Shown piece by piece: positions 54,142-64,000 of a stretch of 64,000 bases of DNA. The DNA lies in contig OX328123.1 in the NCBI GenBank assembly GCA_946811695.1, positions 147,123,837 through 147,187,836 on the forward strand. The letters are read 5' to 3'. This stretch comes from Gonocerus acuteangulatus. Its lineage: Eukaryota; Arthropoda; Insecta; Hemiptera; Coreidae. Position 1 is the first letter of the stretch. The number at the start of each line of letters is the position of its first letter. A program made the translations under genes and the position numbers. The notes beneath the pieces are model-generated. The model had not been told where the DNA came from. It did not search any database and was given only the letters and a program-made list of their open reading frames with translations.

Positions 54142-56079
54142 ATGCCTGAAACGCGCGGAAATAAAAATCCTAACCGAGATGAAGAACCTACGGCACTCCG
54201 CATGAAGGAACTTACTGCGAAGGCAACCACCCTTGAGTGCATGCTCACCGACTATGAACTCAACATAAAACATATTTCTCAAGTCGACGAAGAAAACCTT
54301 GTCGGTCGAGCCTTCGTTAATTTTAAGGCCAAATTGTCTTCTGCTGAATCTTACTGGTCAAGATTCCAGGCCACCTGGTACGAGAGGACCGAGTTGCAGG
54401 TGCTACTTGGAGAGTCGGACGACTTCCCTTCGAACTCATGGAGGGACCGTTATTCTGCCTTGAAGAACGAGGTAATCGAGGCCAACACCATTCTTCTTGG
54501 CGTTCAAGAAAACCAAGCAGCGCAACAAGGGCCGACAACAGTCCCTCAACCTGGCTCGGCATTTCATTCCACTATAAGCCCTTCTTCGAAATCTCAGCTT
54601 CCAAAAATCCCGATTCCCACGTTTTCAGGCGACATTCTGAAATGGACACATTTTCGAGACACCTTCGCCTCTATGGTGCACGATGATCCTGGCTTGTCTA
54701 ATGTAGAGAAGTTCCACTATTTATTAGGAGCATTGAAGGGAGAAGCCGCTGCTCTCATATCCCGCTTTCCTGTTGAAGACAGCTCTTACGTCCAGGCTTG
54801 GGAAAAGGTGCTCAAAACCTATGACAATCCCCGAATTTTAGCCAGTCTTCTAATTCATCGTATAGTGGACTGTGAAATCAAGACGAACCGGAGTGAACTA
54901 CAACGGTACGATGAGTTCCTCACTGATGTCGCAGACAGCATAGACTCATTCCGTTCCTTAAAACTAGAACACCCTGAGGAGTTTCTTCTATCTTCGCTTG
55001 CTTTACGAGCCTTAGACGCCGACACTCGAAAGGACTTCGAGATAGACATCAAATCGGCCAAAAGATTCCCCACTGCTGATGATGTCATCAACTTCGTGCG
55101 GGAACGCAGGACAGCCTTAATGATGTCGTTCCGTGCATCGACCACATCTTCAGCCAGTAGCAGCTCTACTAAGAAATCTTCCACCAGTCCTCGTTACCCC
55201 AACAGAAGAGCCGCCATATACAATCCTGTCTCTCTTCATGCCAGATCAGCGATCACAAAATACAACAACGGCAGTGATGATAAATTTTCAGGTGGAGAAT
55301 CGAGCTCTCAGAACCATGGAACGCCCGTTGCTCTAAAACAAACCATTAGATGTCCCTCTTGCCAAGAAGCGCACTATTTAGGTCATTGTCCAAGGTTTCA
55401 AAATCTTCCGCCCAGCAAGAGAGCAGAGCTTGCTAAGTCTCTTCACGTTTGTTTTAATTGCTTGAGAACAGGCCACGGGGTAACTCGTTGCTTCTCCAAA
55501 TTCAGGTGCAGACATTGTAAGGGTAAACACCACACCCTCATTCACTCCAAGACCAGAAATGCGGCAGAGGCCGAGGATAAAAATTGCGACCAGACGGAGC
55601 CTGACATTTTCACGGGATTTGAATCGACCCGTCAATCTATTAACCCCAACAATGGTATGGTTATGCTTGGGACCGCCAAGGTCCTCGTGATCAGGGATAA
55701 TGGAGATTTTCAAATGGCGAGGGCAGTTCTCGACTCAGGAAGCCAGCACTCTTTCATAACTACATCTCTTGCAAACAAACTCAAGTCGAGGATTATTCCA
55801 TTCAAGGGCTCCATTACTAGCCTCGGTGAGTCTGCTCTCCCAAAATCACAGCTTAGAGGCTCCATCAATTGTGATATCCAATCTTCGCGAGGCAATCACG
55901 AATTCCAGGTAAAACCCATCGTTATTGGTCGAATAACGTCTGTACTTCCAGGTCGCCGTATACCTCTGAGCATTGCCGAAAAGTTCCGTCACCTACCCCT
56001 GGCCGATCACGATTTTAGCTGTCCTGGACCAGTAGATCTTCTGATTGGAGGCGACATCTACCCTCGAGTCATCACGTAA
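54142..56079 (+). CDS. BEL Gag-protease ORF
   Basis: The first good ATG is 54142 (MPETRGNKNPNRDEEP..); the frame is open 20 codons further up without ATG. 645 codons. Order: N-terminal helical region; DUF1759-type Gag (LPKIPIPTFSGDILKWTHFR, then LLGALKGEAAALI) at ~150-330; three Cys/His clusters (CPSCQEAHYLGHC, CFNCLRTGHGVTRC, CRHCKGKHHTLIH) at ~410-470; aspartic protease of the DUF1758 type (AVLDSGSQHSFI, catalytic Asp in DSG) from ~530. The frame ends at TAA after LLIGGDIYPRVIT; the Pol frame goes on in phase behind this single stop, so Gag-Pol was probably one ORF. Confidence 0.88.
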   Translation: MPETRGNKNPNRDEEPTALRMKELTAKATTLECMLTDYELNIKHISQVDEENLVGRAFVNFKAKLSSAESYWSRFQATWYERTELQVLLGESDDFPSNSWRDRYSALKNEVIEANTILLGVQENQAAQQGPTTVPQPGSAFHSTISPSSKSQLPKIPIPTFSGDILKWTHFRDTFASMVHDDPGLSNVEKFHYLLGALKGEAAALISRFPVEDSSYVQAWEKVLKTYDNPRILASLLIHRIVDCEIKTNRSELQRYDEFLTDVADSIDSFRSLKLEHPEEFLLSSLALRALDADTRKDFEIDIKSAKRFPTADDVINFVRERRTALMMSFRASTTSSASSSSTKKSSTSPRYPNRRAAIYNPVSLHARSAITKYNNGSDDKFSGGESSSQNHGTPVALKQTIRCPSCQEAHYLGHCPRFQNLPPSKRAELAKSLHVCFNCLRTGHGVTRCFSKFRCRHCKGKHHTLIHSKTRNAAEAEDKNCDQTEPDIFTGFESTRQSINPNNGMVMLGTAKVLVIRDNGDFQMARAVLDSGSQHSFITTSLANKLKSRIIPFKGSITSLGESALPKSQLRGSINCDIQSSRGNHEFQVKPIVIGRITSVLPGRRIPLSIAEKFRHLPLADHDFSCPGPVDLLIGGDIYPRVIT

Positions 56080-56645
56080 GCTCCTTACCACTCAGAAGTT
56101 GAGGATTTGTACTTAACTCCCACAGTATTTGGTCTCATCATATCGGGATCTCTGAACGAGGCCCCATCCAACTCCAGCTTCTCATTCTTTACGGAATCCC
56201 AGCTCAATGTAGAAAACCAATTAAAACGGTTCCGGAACATTGAAGAGCCTCTATCCACAAATAGGAGCAACCCTCAAGCCAAATTCTGTAGGGATCTTTA
56301 TCCTTTCATCCACTCACGCTCCTCCGACGGCAGACGCATCGTTGGACTTCCCTTTGAGAAGGACATCTCCGAGATAGGGCAAAACAGAGACATGGTTTTC
56401 CGACGATTCTACGCCCTCAAGCAAAAACTTTCAGACAAATACTCTGAATTTATGACAGAGTATCAGAAGTTATGGAACATGTCACCAGCAATGAAAGGGT
56501 CCCCTCCTCATACCCCACCACGGTATGTGGCACGACGGCGCAAAATGCCGAAAGCCGTGAGTGGTATTTTGACGGCTCAACATCCTGACAAGGCTTGAAT
56601 GATGCCCTTCTATCAGGTCCTAGTCTGCAAGGCGACCTTGTACCT
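56080..56645 (+). pseudogene. BEL RT N-terminal part, broken by deletion
   Basis: In phase after the TAA: TVFGLIISG, ENQLKRFRNIEEP, SRSSDGRRIVGLPF, RRFYALKQKLSDKY, the usual lead-in to Pao reverse transcriptase. A frameshift near 56510 moves the match to another frame (IPHHGMWHDGAKCRK, QGLNDALLSGPSLQGDLV). Directly after this the sequence jumps to the pre-integrase region. The YxDD palm motif, thumb and RNase H are absent. Confidence 0.85.
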
Positions 56646-57967
56646 TCCCAAAGAAGATATCGATGAACCTGATACGACACCCAAGGCCTACGCTCCACTC
56701 TCACCATTCCTTGAAGAACGACGAGTTCTCAGGGTGGGCGGAAGGCTACATAACGCTCCAATTGAGTCCTCGAGCAAGCATCCTATTTTGCTTCCTCATA
56801 ATTCCTGGCTAGCCCGACTCCTTATTGCGCATATACACAATAACCATTTTCACGCTGGGCCAACGCTCACCTTGTCTCTTCTTAGGGCAAAGTATTGGAT
56901 TCCCAGAGCTCCCAAACTCATAAGTAGTTGTATCAAGCGCTGCTCGCATTGCCGCATACTAAGGGCGAAACCCATCACACCGCACATGGCATCCCTGCCT
57001 AAAGACAGATTCAACCAGTTCCGGGCATTCACTGAAGTCGGAGTGGACTACGCAGGACCCTTCCTGATCAAGGAATCGCGGCTGCGGACTTCGGCTACCG
57101 GCAAAGCATACTTGTCTGTATTCGTATGCCTAGCGACCAAAGCGCTACACTTGGAGCTGGTCCCTTCACTAACTACCAGCTCGTTTCTCTCAGCTCTTGA
57201 GCGATTCATGGCGCGTCGGGGTACTCCTGCCGTGATCTGGTCCGATCACGGCACCAATTTCGTCGGAGCTTCGAGATTTCTCAAGGATGTATACAAGTTT
57301 CAAATTGAGGTTTCCGACACCATCACCAACTCACTCGCCCCCCAAAGGCGTCCGATGGAAGTTCATTCCACCGCGTGCTCCACACTTCGGCGGTCTCTGG
57401 GAAGCTGCAGTGAAGTCGACGAAAACTCTCTTAGCTGGATACCTAGGGAAGCAGCCATACCATTACGACGAGCTGGTCACGGCCTTCACAAAGATAGAAG
57501 GTCTTTTAAATTCCCGTCCCTTATGCCCTCTCAATGAAGACGTGGAAGACTATGACTTTCTTACTCCCGGCCACTTTTTGATAGGCTCCACCTTATGTAC
57601 TCTCCCCGAACCTGCTTCATCGAACCAAGTTTTAAGTTCCCACCCTTCGAAATGGCAAACCATGCAATTACAAATAGCTCGAATCTGGAATCGTTGGCGC
57701 AGAGAGTACTTGCACACGCTTCAACAAAGGGTGAAATGGACTCGTAAGGTCCCTAATATGAAGGTAGGTGATCTCGTGATACTAATCGAGAAACGGTCCT
57801 TGCTCGGACAGTGGCCAGTCGCTAGGATTGTAGAGACTCATCCTGGACGTGATGGCACGATCCGCACTGTTATCGTGCGTACACCATCCGGCGGCATCCT
57901 CACCAGAGCTGTAACTTCCCTAGCTCCATTGTTCTCCTCCGAGATGGGTGATCCCTCAGAGAGTTAG
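56646..57967 (+). pseudogene. BEL integrase and C-terminal domain, frameshifted
   Basis: Zinc-binding region with HIHNNHFHAG..CIKRCSHC; core with VGVDYAGPF (first Asp) and VIWSDHGTNFVGA (second Asp). A run of six C at 57338-57343 shifts the frame, and IPPRAPHFGGLWEAAVKSTK with the catalytic Glu follows in the next frame, then a DUF5641-type tail (KVGDLVILIEKRSLLGQWPV). Stop at 57965-57967. Residues of the D,D35E triad are all present in DNA but not in one frame. Confidence 0.88.
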
Positions 57968-58280
57968 CAACTCTATTTTATTGTATATTTGTTGCATATT
58001 TCCTTTCCTATTTTCGTTTTTCTCCAGATGGAATTACATGTATTTTTTTCCCCTTTTATCATCCCTTTATCTATGCCTAGTTGACCTTTATTCATTCTTC
58101 TCTTGAAGGCATTGCATGTATTTTGTTCCTTATTTTTCTTGTCAAGTTGACTAACTTATTTATTTACATTATCATACTTTTTTTTTTCTTTTCTTTAAAT
58201 TATTACATTGGGTGAAGCTCACCAAATAACAAGTGCATTTTTTTTCTTTAAATTATTATGAATAATTTAGGTGGGCGGTA
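57968..58280 (+). other. BEL 3' untranslated region and polypurine tract
   Basis: AT-rich. The purine-rich 'taggtgggcggta' at 58268-58280 directly before the LTR is the likely plus-strand primer site. Confidence 0.6.
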
Positions 58281-58891
58281 TGTTTAGGGTTGCCACCCTA
58301 AAGATGCTTTTTTTCTTTCAACTCTGCCAACAGTAGCGTCGTCTACCTCACCGGGTTGAACTACCCCCGGTCAAGTCGAGACAGACAAAGTCCACCCCGC
58401 TTACACAGCGTGTACAGAAGAAGTCCACCCCGTTTTCGGACAGCGTGTAAGGTTTTTTTTGTTCCATTTCACCGGCTTTACTACCTACACTATGGCCGAG
58501 TAGTCACCGCAAACCACCGGGCCATGGAAGTGAGGAAGACACCAACTGACCATAAATGAAGAAACAGGGAGAGATGCACCCCTTCTATCCAACAAGGCAC
58601 CATCTACAGGTACCTATTTAATGTAATTTCATGGATCTCCAGCAGCCCAACATCTTCATCAACACATCATCATTTCAACTCATCAGTCCCACAACTTTCA
58701 AAATTTCATTACTACATTAACCAACATTTGTTTCTGAATTTGGCAATTTTCCCCCCACTCATCATCTTGTACTCAATAAATGTAAATTATCAACTCATTA
58801 TTCATACAGTCCACTTATTCATCCAGCCCCACAAAATATTACTTCCACATCATACCATATAAAAAATGGTGGTGTGGCAATCCTTTTTACA
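58281..58891 (+). repeat. BEL 3' LTR
   Basis: 611 bp, identical to the 5' LTR apart from two bases. The next five bases repeat the CCAAG target. Confidence 0.95.
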
Positions 58892-58896
58892 CCAAG

Positions 58897-59170
58897 CTTC
58901 TCCAATTACATCATTTCTATGCCTTACTGCTTCATTCCAATTTTCTTGAGAAACAGCGTCATATGCCTCTCTCGTCAGCCGCTCTACATCGGTGATGTTG
59001 AAGGATGTGTTTTCCTTGGCAACTTTCCCTTTTATTTGTGCCCAAATTAGTTCAATTGGATTGAACTGGCTGATATGGAGGAAGTCTGCTGACTTGGTGT
59101 AATTTTCTGCTAGCCAGTTCATCCAATTCGTATACTATTTTTCTGGGCCTATTTTCTTGTACAATGCTCA
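58897..59170 (-). pseudogene. DDE transposase remnant (upstream part)
   Basis: Minus strand: MNWLAENYTKSADFLHISQF, NPIELIWAQIKGKVAKENTS, TDVERLTREAYDAVSQENWN, HRNDVIGEAW. The NPIELIWAQIKG block holds the final catalytic Glu region of a Tc1/mariner-related DDE family frequent in arthropods. The N-terminal two thirds are missing or decayed. The frame is cut after GEAW by the BEL element and picked up at 52140-52290. Confidence 0.8.
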
Positions 59171-59189
59171 ATATATTTTCGCCTATCAT

Positions 59190-60275
59190 TTACTACTAGC
59201 TAAATGCCCGTGTTTCCTTACGGCAGATAAGTAGTTATTTTATTTAGTTAAATAATGTATCATCAAAATTAACGCTTCTACGTTATTTTGTGCAGTTTAT
59301 TATAGCACAGTTCCCGTCATACTATAAATTGATGGGCTCAGTGCCAAAGGTGACTAACCCACAATTAGAACAAACTGAGAAAATTAAGGTTAAAGTTTAG
59401 AAGACTTTGGGAAAAATTGGTGTTGGTGACAGAAACGATTTTAATTGGTCTTTATTCATTAGATATACAAAATTCTTATGAATATACCATAATAATAAAA
59501 AGTATATTGTTAGACATGATAATGAAAAACAAAAAATATAGTCATGTTTGGCTCGTACATGAATAAAAAATAACGTAGACTTAAACAATAGTGGTCACAA
59601 ATCTGGAGATTAATAATTAACGAAAAATTGTTTTTCTTTATATTTCTATGATTATGTATCAATAATTTAACAAAACAATGATTTCCAGATTAGGTGAGTT
59701 CTATAGTATGTGGGACAGGAACAGTGCCATCTTAATGTTGCAGTTTTGTCCTCCGCAAGCGTAGTTCATGAACATTCCTTTGTGGTTCATAGACAGGATC
59801 TGCCAGAGTCATCAGAAGCTTCAACTAAATCAATCATGTTGCTGCTTACCATTAACAAAGCCATACCTAGTGTGGGTTGGTCAAGTCTGCCTCTCACATG
59901 ATTTAGCTTAGCAGTAAGTTCCAAAACAAACTAACAGATGTCAGTACTAATCAATGAGGTGTAAAGGCTGGTCATTTCTATCAATTATAAAACTTAAATT
60001 TCTCCATCAGGAAAAGTGAATAACTCAAATTTGTTAAAAATGTGGTTTAGTCACCTTTGGCACTGAGCCCTTCAATTATTCATCAATTGATAAGTAATCA
60101 AAGTATAATTTTTCTTGACATTGGGATGCTCCGGACCAGTGTCAACAAACAGATAACCTACAGATAACCCGTTATCTACAGGTTAGCATTAACAGCAGTT
60201 TAACCAGTACAGGTTAAAATTCGTTGTTAATAATAAATGTACGTTAAAATTTAAAAATTTATGTTTCCATGATGT
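59190..60275 (-). repeat. Repeat family H, copy 2 (carries a TIR element)
   Basis: Reverse match of 35840-36840 without the foldback. It is instead split at 59334-60070 by another element. A short third piece of H lies at 61291-61352. Confidence 0.7.
59334..60070. mobile_element. TIR element, 737 bp, inside H
   Basis: GGGCTCAGTGCCAAAGGTGA at the left is matched exactly by the complement of the right end (tcacctttggcactgagccc); TIR at least 24 bp. Comparison with the H copy at 36.7 kb shows that it is an insertion. No transposase; target duplication unclear. Confidence 0.8.
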
Positions 60276-60424
60276 CATTTGGAATTACCAAGAAGTGCTC
60301 TGTCTGGGGATGCTGATGGGTAAGGAGGCTGTGCGAGGGTTCGGAATATTATTACTGCGGAAGGACCATCACCAAGTATAGGGTAAACTATATGAGGCAC
60401 AAAATCACAGTTTATTTCTAGTAA

Positions 60425-60700
60425 TGGGTCATTCCATGTCAAATCAACACATTTTTTTTTTACCTCACCCTTTCAGATATTAATGAAAATTGGCACACCC
60501 AAAGTAGGCGTTGGGACAAATAAAAATACCAATTTTCAAATTTTTATCTAGAACAATTTTCAAAATACGGCCATGTAAAGTTTTCAAAAAGCGGCCAAAA
60601 TCTCGTTTTTTCAAAACATTTAAATAGCCATAACTCCTCTCCTGTTTACGTTACAAACATAGGGAAGGTGTCAATGTTTAGCTCTTTATATGCCCTCAAG
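60425..60700 (+). repeat. Dispersed-repeat-like terminus
   Basis: 'gggtcattccatgtcaaatc' followed by low-complexity T and AAAATGG-type text resembles the edge of repeats common in insects. No second copy in the window, so support is weak. Confidence 0.3.
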
Positions 60701-61019
60701 GCGTGAGCACTTGAGGCGTCAAGAATCAAAACAAGACACATCAGTGAGACCAATTTGTTCAGAAAACACCAAAAATAGAGCAAGTCTTATGTTTCATTTT
60801 ATAGATGTTTATAATTTTCATAATAGTTGTAAGTGTCACAGTGGAATGTTTTTGAGGAATTTGAGAAGTTCATCTTTTATACTATCTATTTTGAAGGATT
60901 TTGTCATTTTTGATGTGTCTTACTTAGTTTTAAAACTCACTGATGTATGTCTTATTTTGAAGCCAACTTTCCACTTCAGCATAAAAAAACAGCGTGATCT
61001 ATTGAGTTTTGAAAATCCT

Positions 61020-61112
61020 TTTATTTACCAGTATATAGAGGGCATATCCTTTTCTTTACCAGTATATTGAGGACATATGCTTTTCTTTACCTGTATATAG
61101 AGGACATATCAA
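61020..61112. repeat. ~37-bp tandem repeat, 3 copies
   Basis: 'ctttaccagtatat.gaggacatat.cttttctt' repeats near 61024, 61062 and 61087 with small changes. Confidence 0.6.
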
Positions 61113-61189
61113 ACTTGTAAAATCACCTGTAATCTCAAAATCGTAAAAATAGTGATATGTCTTGTTTTGATTCTAGACACCTCACTTAA

Positions 61190-61262
61190 CACTGTGTGCC
61201 AAAGGCCGTGGGTTCGATTCCAACTATGGGGTGGTGGCTTTTCTTTAGAAGAAAGAAAAGGC
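61190..61262 (+). repeat. tRNA-like relic
   Basis: 'gtgggttcgattccaac' is a good B box, but no matching A box or cloverleaf is visible. Probably a SINE remnant. Confidence 0.3.
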
Positions 61263-61448
61263 ATCAGCCCTGTCCTGGCTAGAAAAAGGTGGTAACCTAT
61301 AGATAACCCGTCCTAAAATTTGTAGTTAATAATAATGGACGTTAAAATTTAAATAAATAATATTATTTGTGTTTGCGGTTCGTTCCAACTATGATAGCTG
61401 TTCTATTTAAAAAACGTGTTTTTGCAACGGCCCTACGTAATTGTACAC

Positions 61449-61491
<43 letters not shown>

Positions 61492-61525
61492 TGTTCAGTT
61501 GTGCCATCACCTGACACACACTTCC

Positions 61526-61578
<53 letters not shown>
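61449..61578. repeat. Two (TA)n tracts
   Basis: TA tracts at 61449-61488 and 61529-61578 separated by ~40 bp. ORFs through them are artefacts. Confidence 0.95.
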
Positions 61579-61581
<3 letters not shown>

Positions 61582-62624
61582 CGAAAAACATAAACTGGCT
61601 CGTAACAGATCACGAAAGCTCAACGATACACAAACTTTAAAGGTATTTTATTCTTGATGATGTAACGCCTCTAGATGAGTGGTTTTCCCGGCCGCCTGAT
61701 TTTCTTCATGAATGTACCTATTGAAGGCTTGTTTGGAGCAGTAGACTATCTGAGGACCCCGATTTTGACCACCGAAAGACGAAAATAGTACATAAAATAT
61801 TTCAACATGATGCAGGGTTTCGAACGAATGTACAGATAGTCAGTCTATTGGTTTTTGTGCGTCTCAAATTCACATGAGTAGGCGCTTTATATCGGGCTCA
61901 GACAATGTTAACAAGGAATAATAATGTTTTATTCCCTGTAAGTCATCGATTGAGAATGTAGATTCATTAGCTCGTTATTGAAAGCCTTCATATGATATCG
62001 AGTAATGTTTTCCTTCGAATTCAAAACGATAAATTCGCTTGGTTGTCAAGCTGCATAACTAAATAAAATATTTGCTCCTTTGGAGATATATGATACTGTC
62101 AATGTACTATCTAACTTCATTTTGCGGGATTTTGAGTCCAAGACTGCCTGTGAGTATGAGCGTTCAATGCCTTACCGCTCATTGTTTGCAAAAAATGAAG
62201 ACTAAATATTGAAAATGGCGAAAAAAATCCCTCTTCATTCATTATCAGCCCAAGTCGAAAGGAATAGGCTTTTACTAATCAGAGTCTTGGAAGAGTCTTA
62301 GCTGTCAGGATTAGAAACTGTCTCGACCTGTTTCTTCTGACAGGTAATCTGTCAGGAAGTTTCCGAGCAGCCAACTTCAATGTTTAAAAGTTACTTTAAA
62401 TAAGGCTCCATGTTTTATAGAAGTAATGAGAGAAAAGAAAAGCAATTTGTACTTTTTTTCAGGCATAGAGGGGAAATCGTTAGGACAACGGTATCTAATT
62501 AAAGCAAACTGAGATCGGACACATCTGCGACTGTCCTTTGAGAACTGAAGATGATCAAACACCACAAGTAATAGGATATTACTTTGCATGATATAAATTT
62601 TCAAGTTATTATTTACAAAAAAAA
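61579..62624. other. No recognisable gene
   Basis: Ordinary AT-rich spacer; no motif seen. Confidence 0.4.
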
Positions 62625-62735
62625 AAAGAAAAGTTCATGGACTTGAATCCATAATCTCGTGGATTAGTGGGATCATATACTGGAAGTGTATACGAGCAGC
62701 GCTGTGCTATAAACTAGAACAAGCGGCTACGCAAT
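62625..62735 (-). repeat. tRNA-like segment at satellite edge
   Basis: On the minus strand the first satellite unit runs into 'ccacgagattatggattcaa' and 'gtccatgaac', followed by TTTTC and T11. The last part looks like a T-arm (tatgg/ccatg stem with a ttcaagt loop) plus a pol III terminator. One extra loop base and a poor D arm make this a tentative tRNA-derived origin. Confidence 0.3.
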
Positions 62736-64000
62736 TCACCCACTAGTGATCCAACTACTTCGAATCCTATGGGGCAGCGTCTACTGGAAGTGTATACGAG
62801 CAGCTCTGTACTATAAACTAGAAGAAGCGGCTTCGCAATACACCCACTACTGATCCAGCTACTTCGAATCCTATGAGGCAGCGTCTACTGGAAGTGTATA
62901 CGAGCAGCGCTGTACTATAAACTAGAAGAAGCGGCTTCGCAATTCACCCACTACTGATCCAGCTACTTCGAATCCTATGAGGCAGCGTCTACTGGAAGTG
63001 TATACGAGCAGCGCTGTGCTATAAACTAGAACAAGCGGCTACGCAATACACCCACTACTGATCCAGCTACTTCGAATCCTATGAGGCAGCGTCTACTGGA
63101 AGTGTATACGAGCAGCGCTGTGCTATAAACTAGAAGAAGCGGCTTCGCAATACACCCACTACTGATCCAACAACTTCGAATCCTATGAGGCAGCGTCTAC
63201 TGGAAGTGTATACGAGCAGCGCTGTACTATAAACTAGAAGAAGCGGCTACGCAATTCAACCACTACTGATCCAACTACTTCGAATACAATGAGACAGCGT
63301 CTACTGGAATTGTATACGAGCAGCGCTGTACTATAAACTACAACAAGCGGCTACGCAATACACCCGCTACTGATCCAACTACTTCGAATACTATGAGGCA
63401 GGGTCTACTTGAATTGTATACGAGCAGCGCTGTGCTATAAACTAGAACAAGCGGCTACGCAATTCACCCACTAGTGATCCAACTACTTCGAATCCTATGG
63501 GGCAGCGTCTACTGGAAGTGTATACGAGCAGCGCTGTACTATAAACTAGAAGAAGCGGCTTCGCAATACACCCACTACTGATCCAGCTACTTCGAATCCT
63601 ATGAGGCAGCGTCTACTGGAAGTGTATACGAGCAGCGCTGTACTATAAACTAGAAGAAGCGGCTTCGCAATTCACCCACTACTGATCCAGCTACTTCGAA
63701 TCCTATGAGGCAGCGTCTACTGGAAGTGTATACGAGCAGCGCTGTGCTATAAACTAGAAGAAGCGGCTTCGCAATACACCCGCTAGTGATCCAACTACTT
63801 CTAATCCTATGGGGCAGCGTCTACTGGAAGTGTATACGAGCAGCGCTGTACTATAAACTAGAAGAAGCGGCTTCGCAATACACCCACTACTGATCCAGCT
63901 ACTTCGAATCCTATGAGGCAGCGTCTACTGGAAGTGTATACGAGCAGCGCTGTACTATAAACTAGAAGAAGCGGCTTCGCAATTCACCCACTACTGATCC
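62678..64000. repeat. 104-bp satellite, ~12.7 copies, runs off window
   Basis: 'tggaagtgta' recurs at 62681, 62785, 62889, 62993 and onward at 104-bp steps. The variant pattern (gaacaagcggctacgcaatt with cactagtgatccaactac) reappears at 62701 and 63429, 728 bp = 7 units apart, and the next two units also match their 7-unit partners. The end of the array is outside the window. Confidence 0.95.

Larger units (their letters stand above)
52291..58891 (+). mobile_element. BEL/Pao LTR retrotransposon, internally deleted, young
   Basis: Two 611-bp LTRs (TG..CA) differ at two positions only, and a perfect 5-bp target duplication CCAAG flanks them (52286-52290, 58892-58896). Gag, protease, the RT start, integrase and the C-terminal domain are recognisable. 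The catalytic RT and RNase H are deleted near 56640, and there are further stops and a frameshift. The element cannot copy itself but could be moved in trans. Confidence 0.95.

Noticed and set aside
1..64000. Bacterial genes, operons, Shine-Dalgarno sites, terminators
   Set aside because: No gene order, codon usage or signals of that kind; all recognisable proteins are eukaryotic transposable-element relics.

Overview
This window looks like repeat-dense, intergenic DNA from an arthropod, most likely an insect. The evidence is its mix of mobile elements: a Penelope-like element, a BEL/Pao LTR element, Jockey-like LINEs, mariner, pogo/Tigger, piggyBac, hAT, a Helitron piece and tRNA-derived SINEs. 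It is also full of (TA)n tracts and AT-rich spacers. There is no operon structure. I found no intact host gene; the only host-like coding trace is a broken fragment near 3.4-3.9 kb resembling the C-terminal half of CXXC1/CFP1. I cannot name the species.

Layout. 0-6.4 kb: copies of two dispersed families (called R1 and R2 here), a SINE relic and the CXXC1-like pseudogene. 7-14 kb: a mariner deletion derivative, a duplicated block, a tandem ~115-bp repeat, a ~740-bp near-perfect palindrome, a SINE of a second family and a short palindrome carrying a hammerhead-like core. 14.3-19.2 kb: a Penelope-like element with a second, 5'-truncated copy head-to-head; the ORF is broken by a SINE, an 8-bp duplication and an in-frame stop, and both tails carry hammerhead-like motifs. 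21.4-30.2 kb: LINE and Helitron fragments, a non-autonomous hAT with a perfect 8-bp target duplication, foldback elements, and two transposase remnants of one family. 30.7-31.8 kb: a 149-bp satellite that appears to have grown out of family R2. 32.7-37.8 kb: SINEs (one nested in another), a second mariner deletion derivative, a foldback element and a LINE 3' end. 38.5-47.4 kb: a possible hAT relic, a LINE split by a TTAA-flanked piggyBac-like element, a 34-bp array in the LINE tail, and a Tigger deletion derivative. 48.2-49.8 kb: a 38-bp array with a 7-unit higher-order period, then a 200-N gap. 52.3-58.9 kb: a young BEL/Pao element (611-bp LTRs with two differences, 5-bp target duplication) inserted into a DDE transposase relic and lacking most of RT and RNase H. 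59-61 kb: a second copy of repeat H. 62.68-64 kb: a 104-bp satellite, also with a 7-unit period, running off the window.

Nothing here works as a gene pathway. What the sequence records is the order of insertions: SINE into Penelope, SINE into SINE, R2 into piggyBac into LINE, BEL into transposase, LINE into transposase. It also shows tandem arrays arising inside or beside mobile elements. All family calls come from reading motifs by eye, and no database search was possible.
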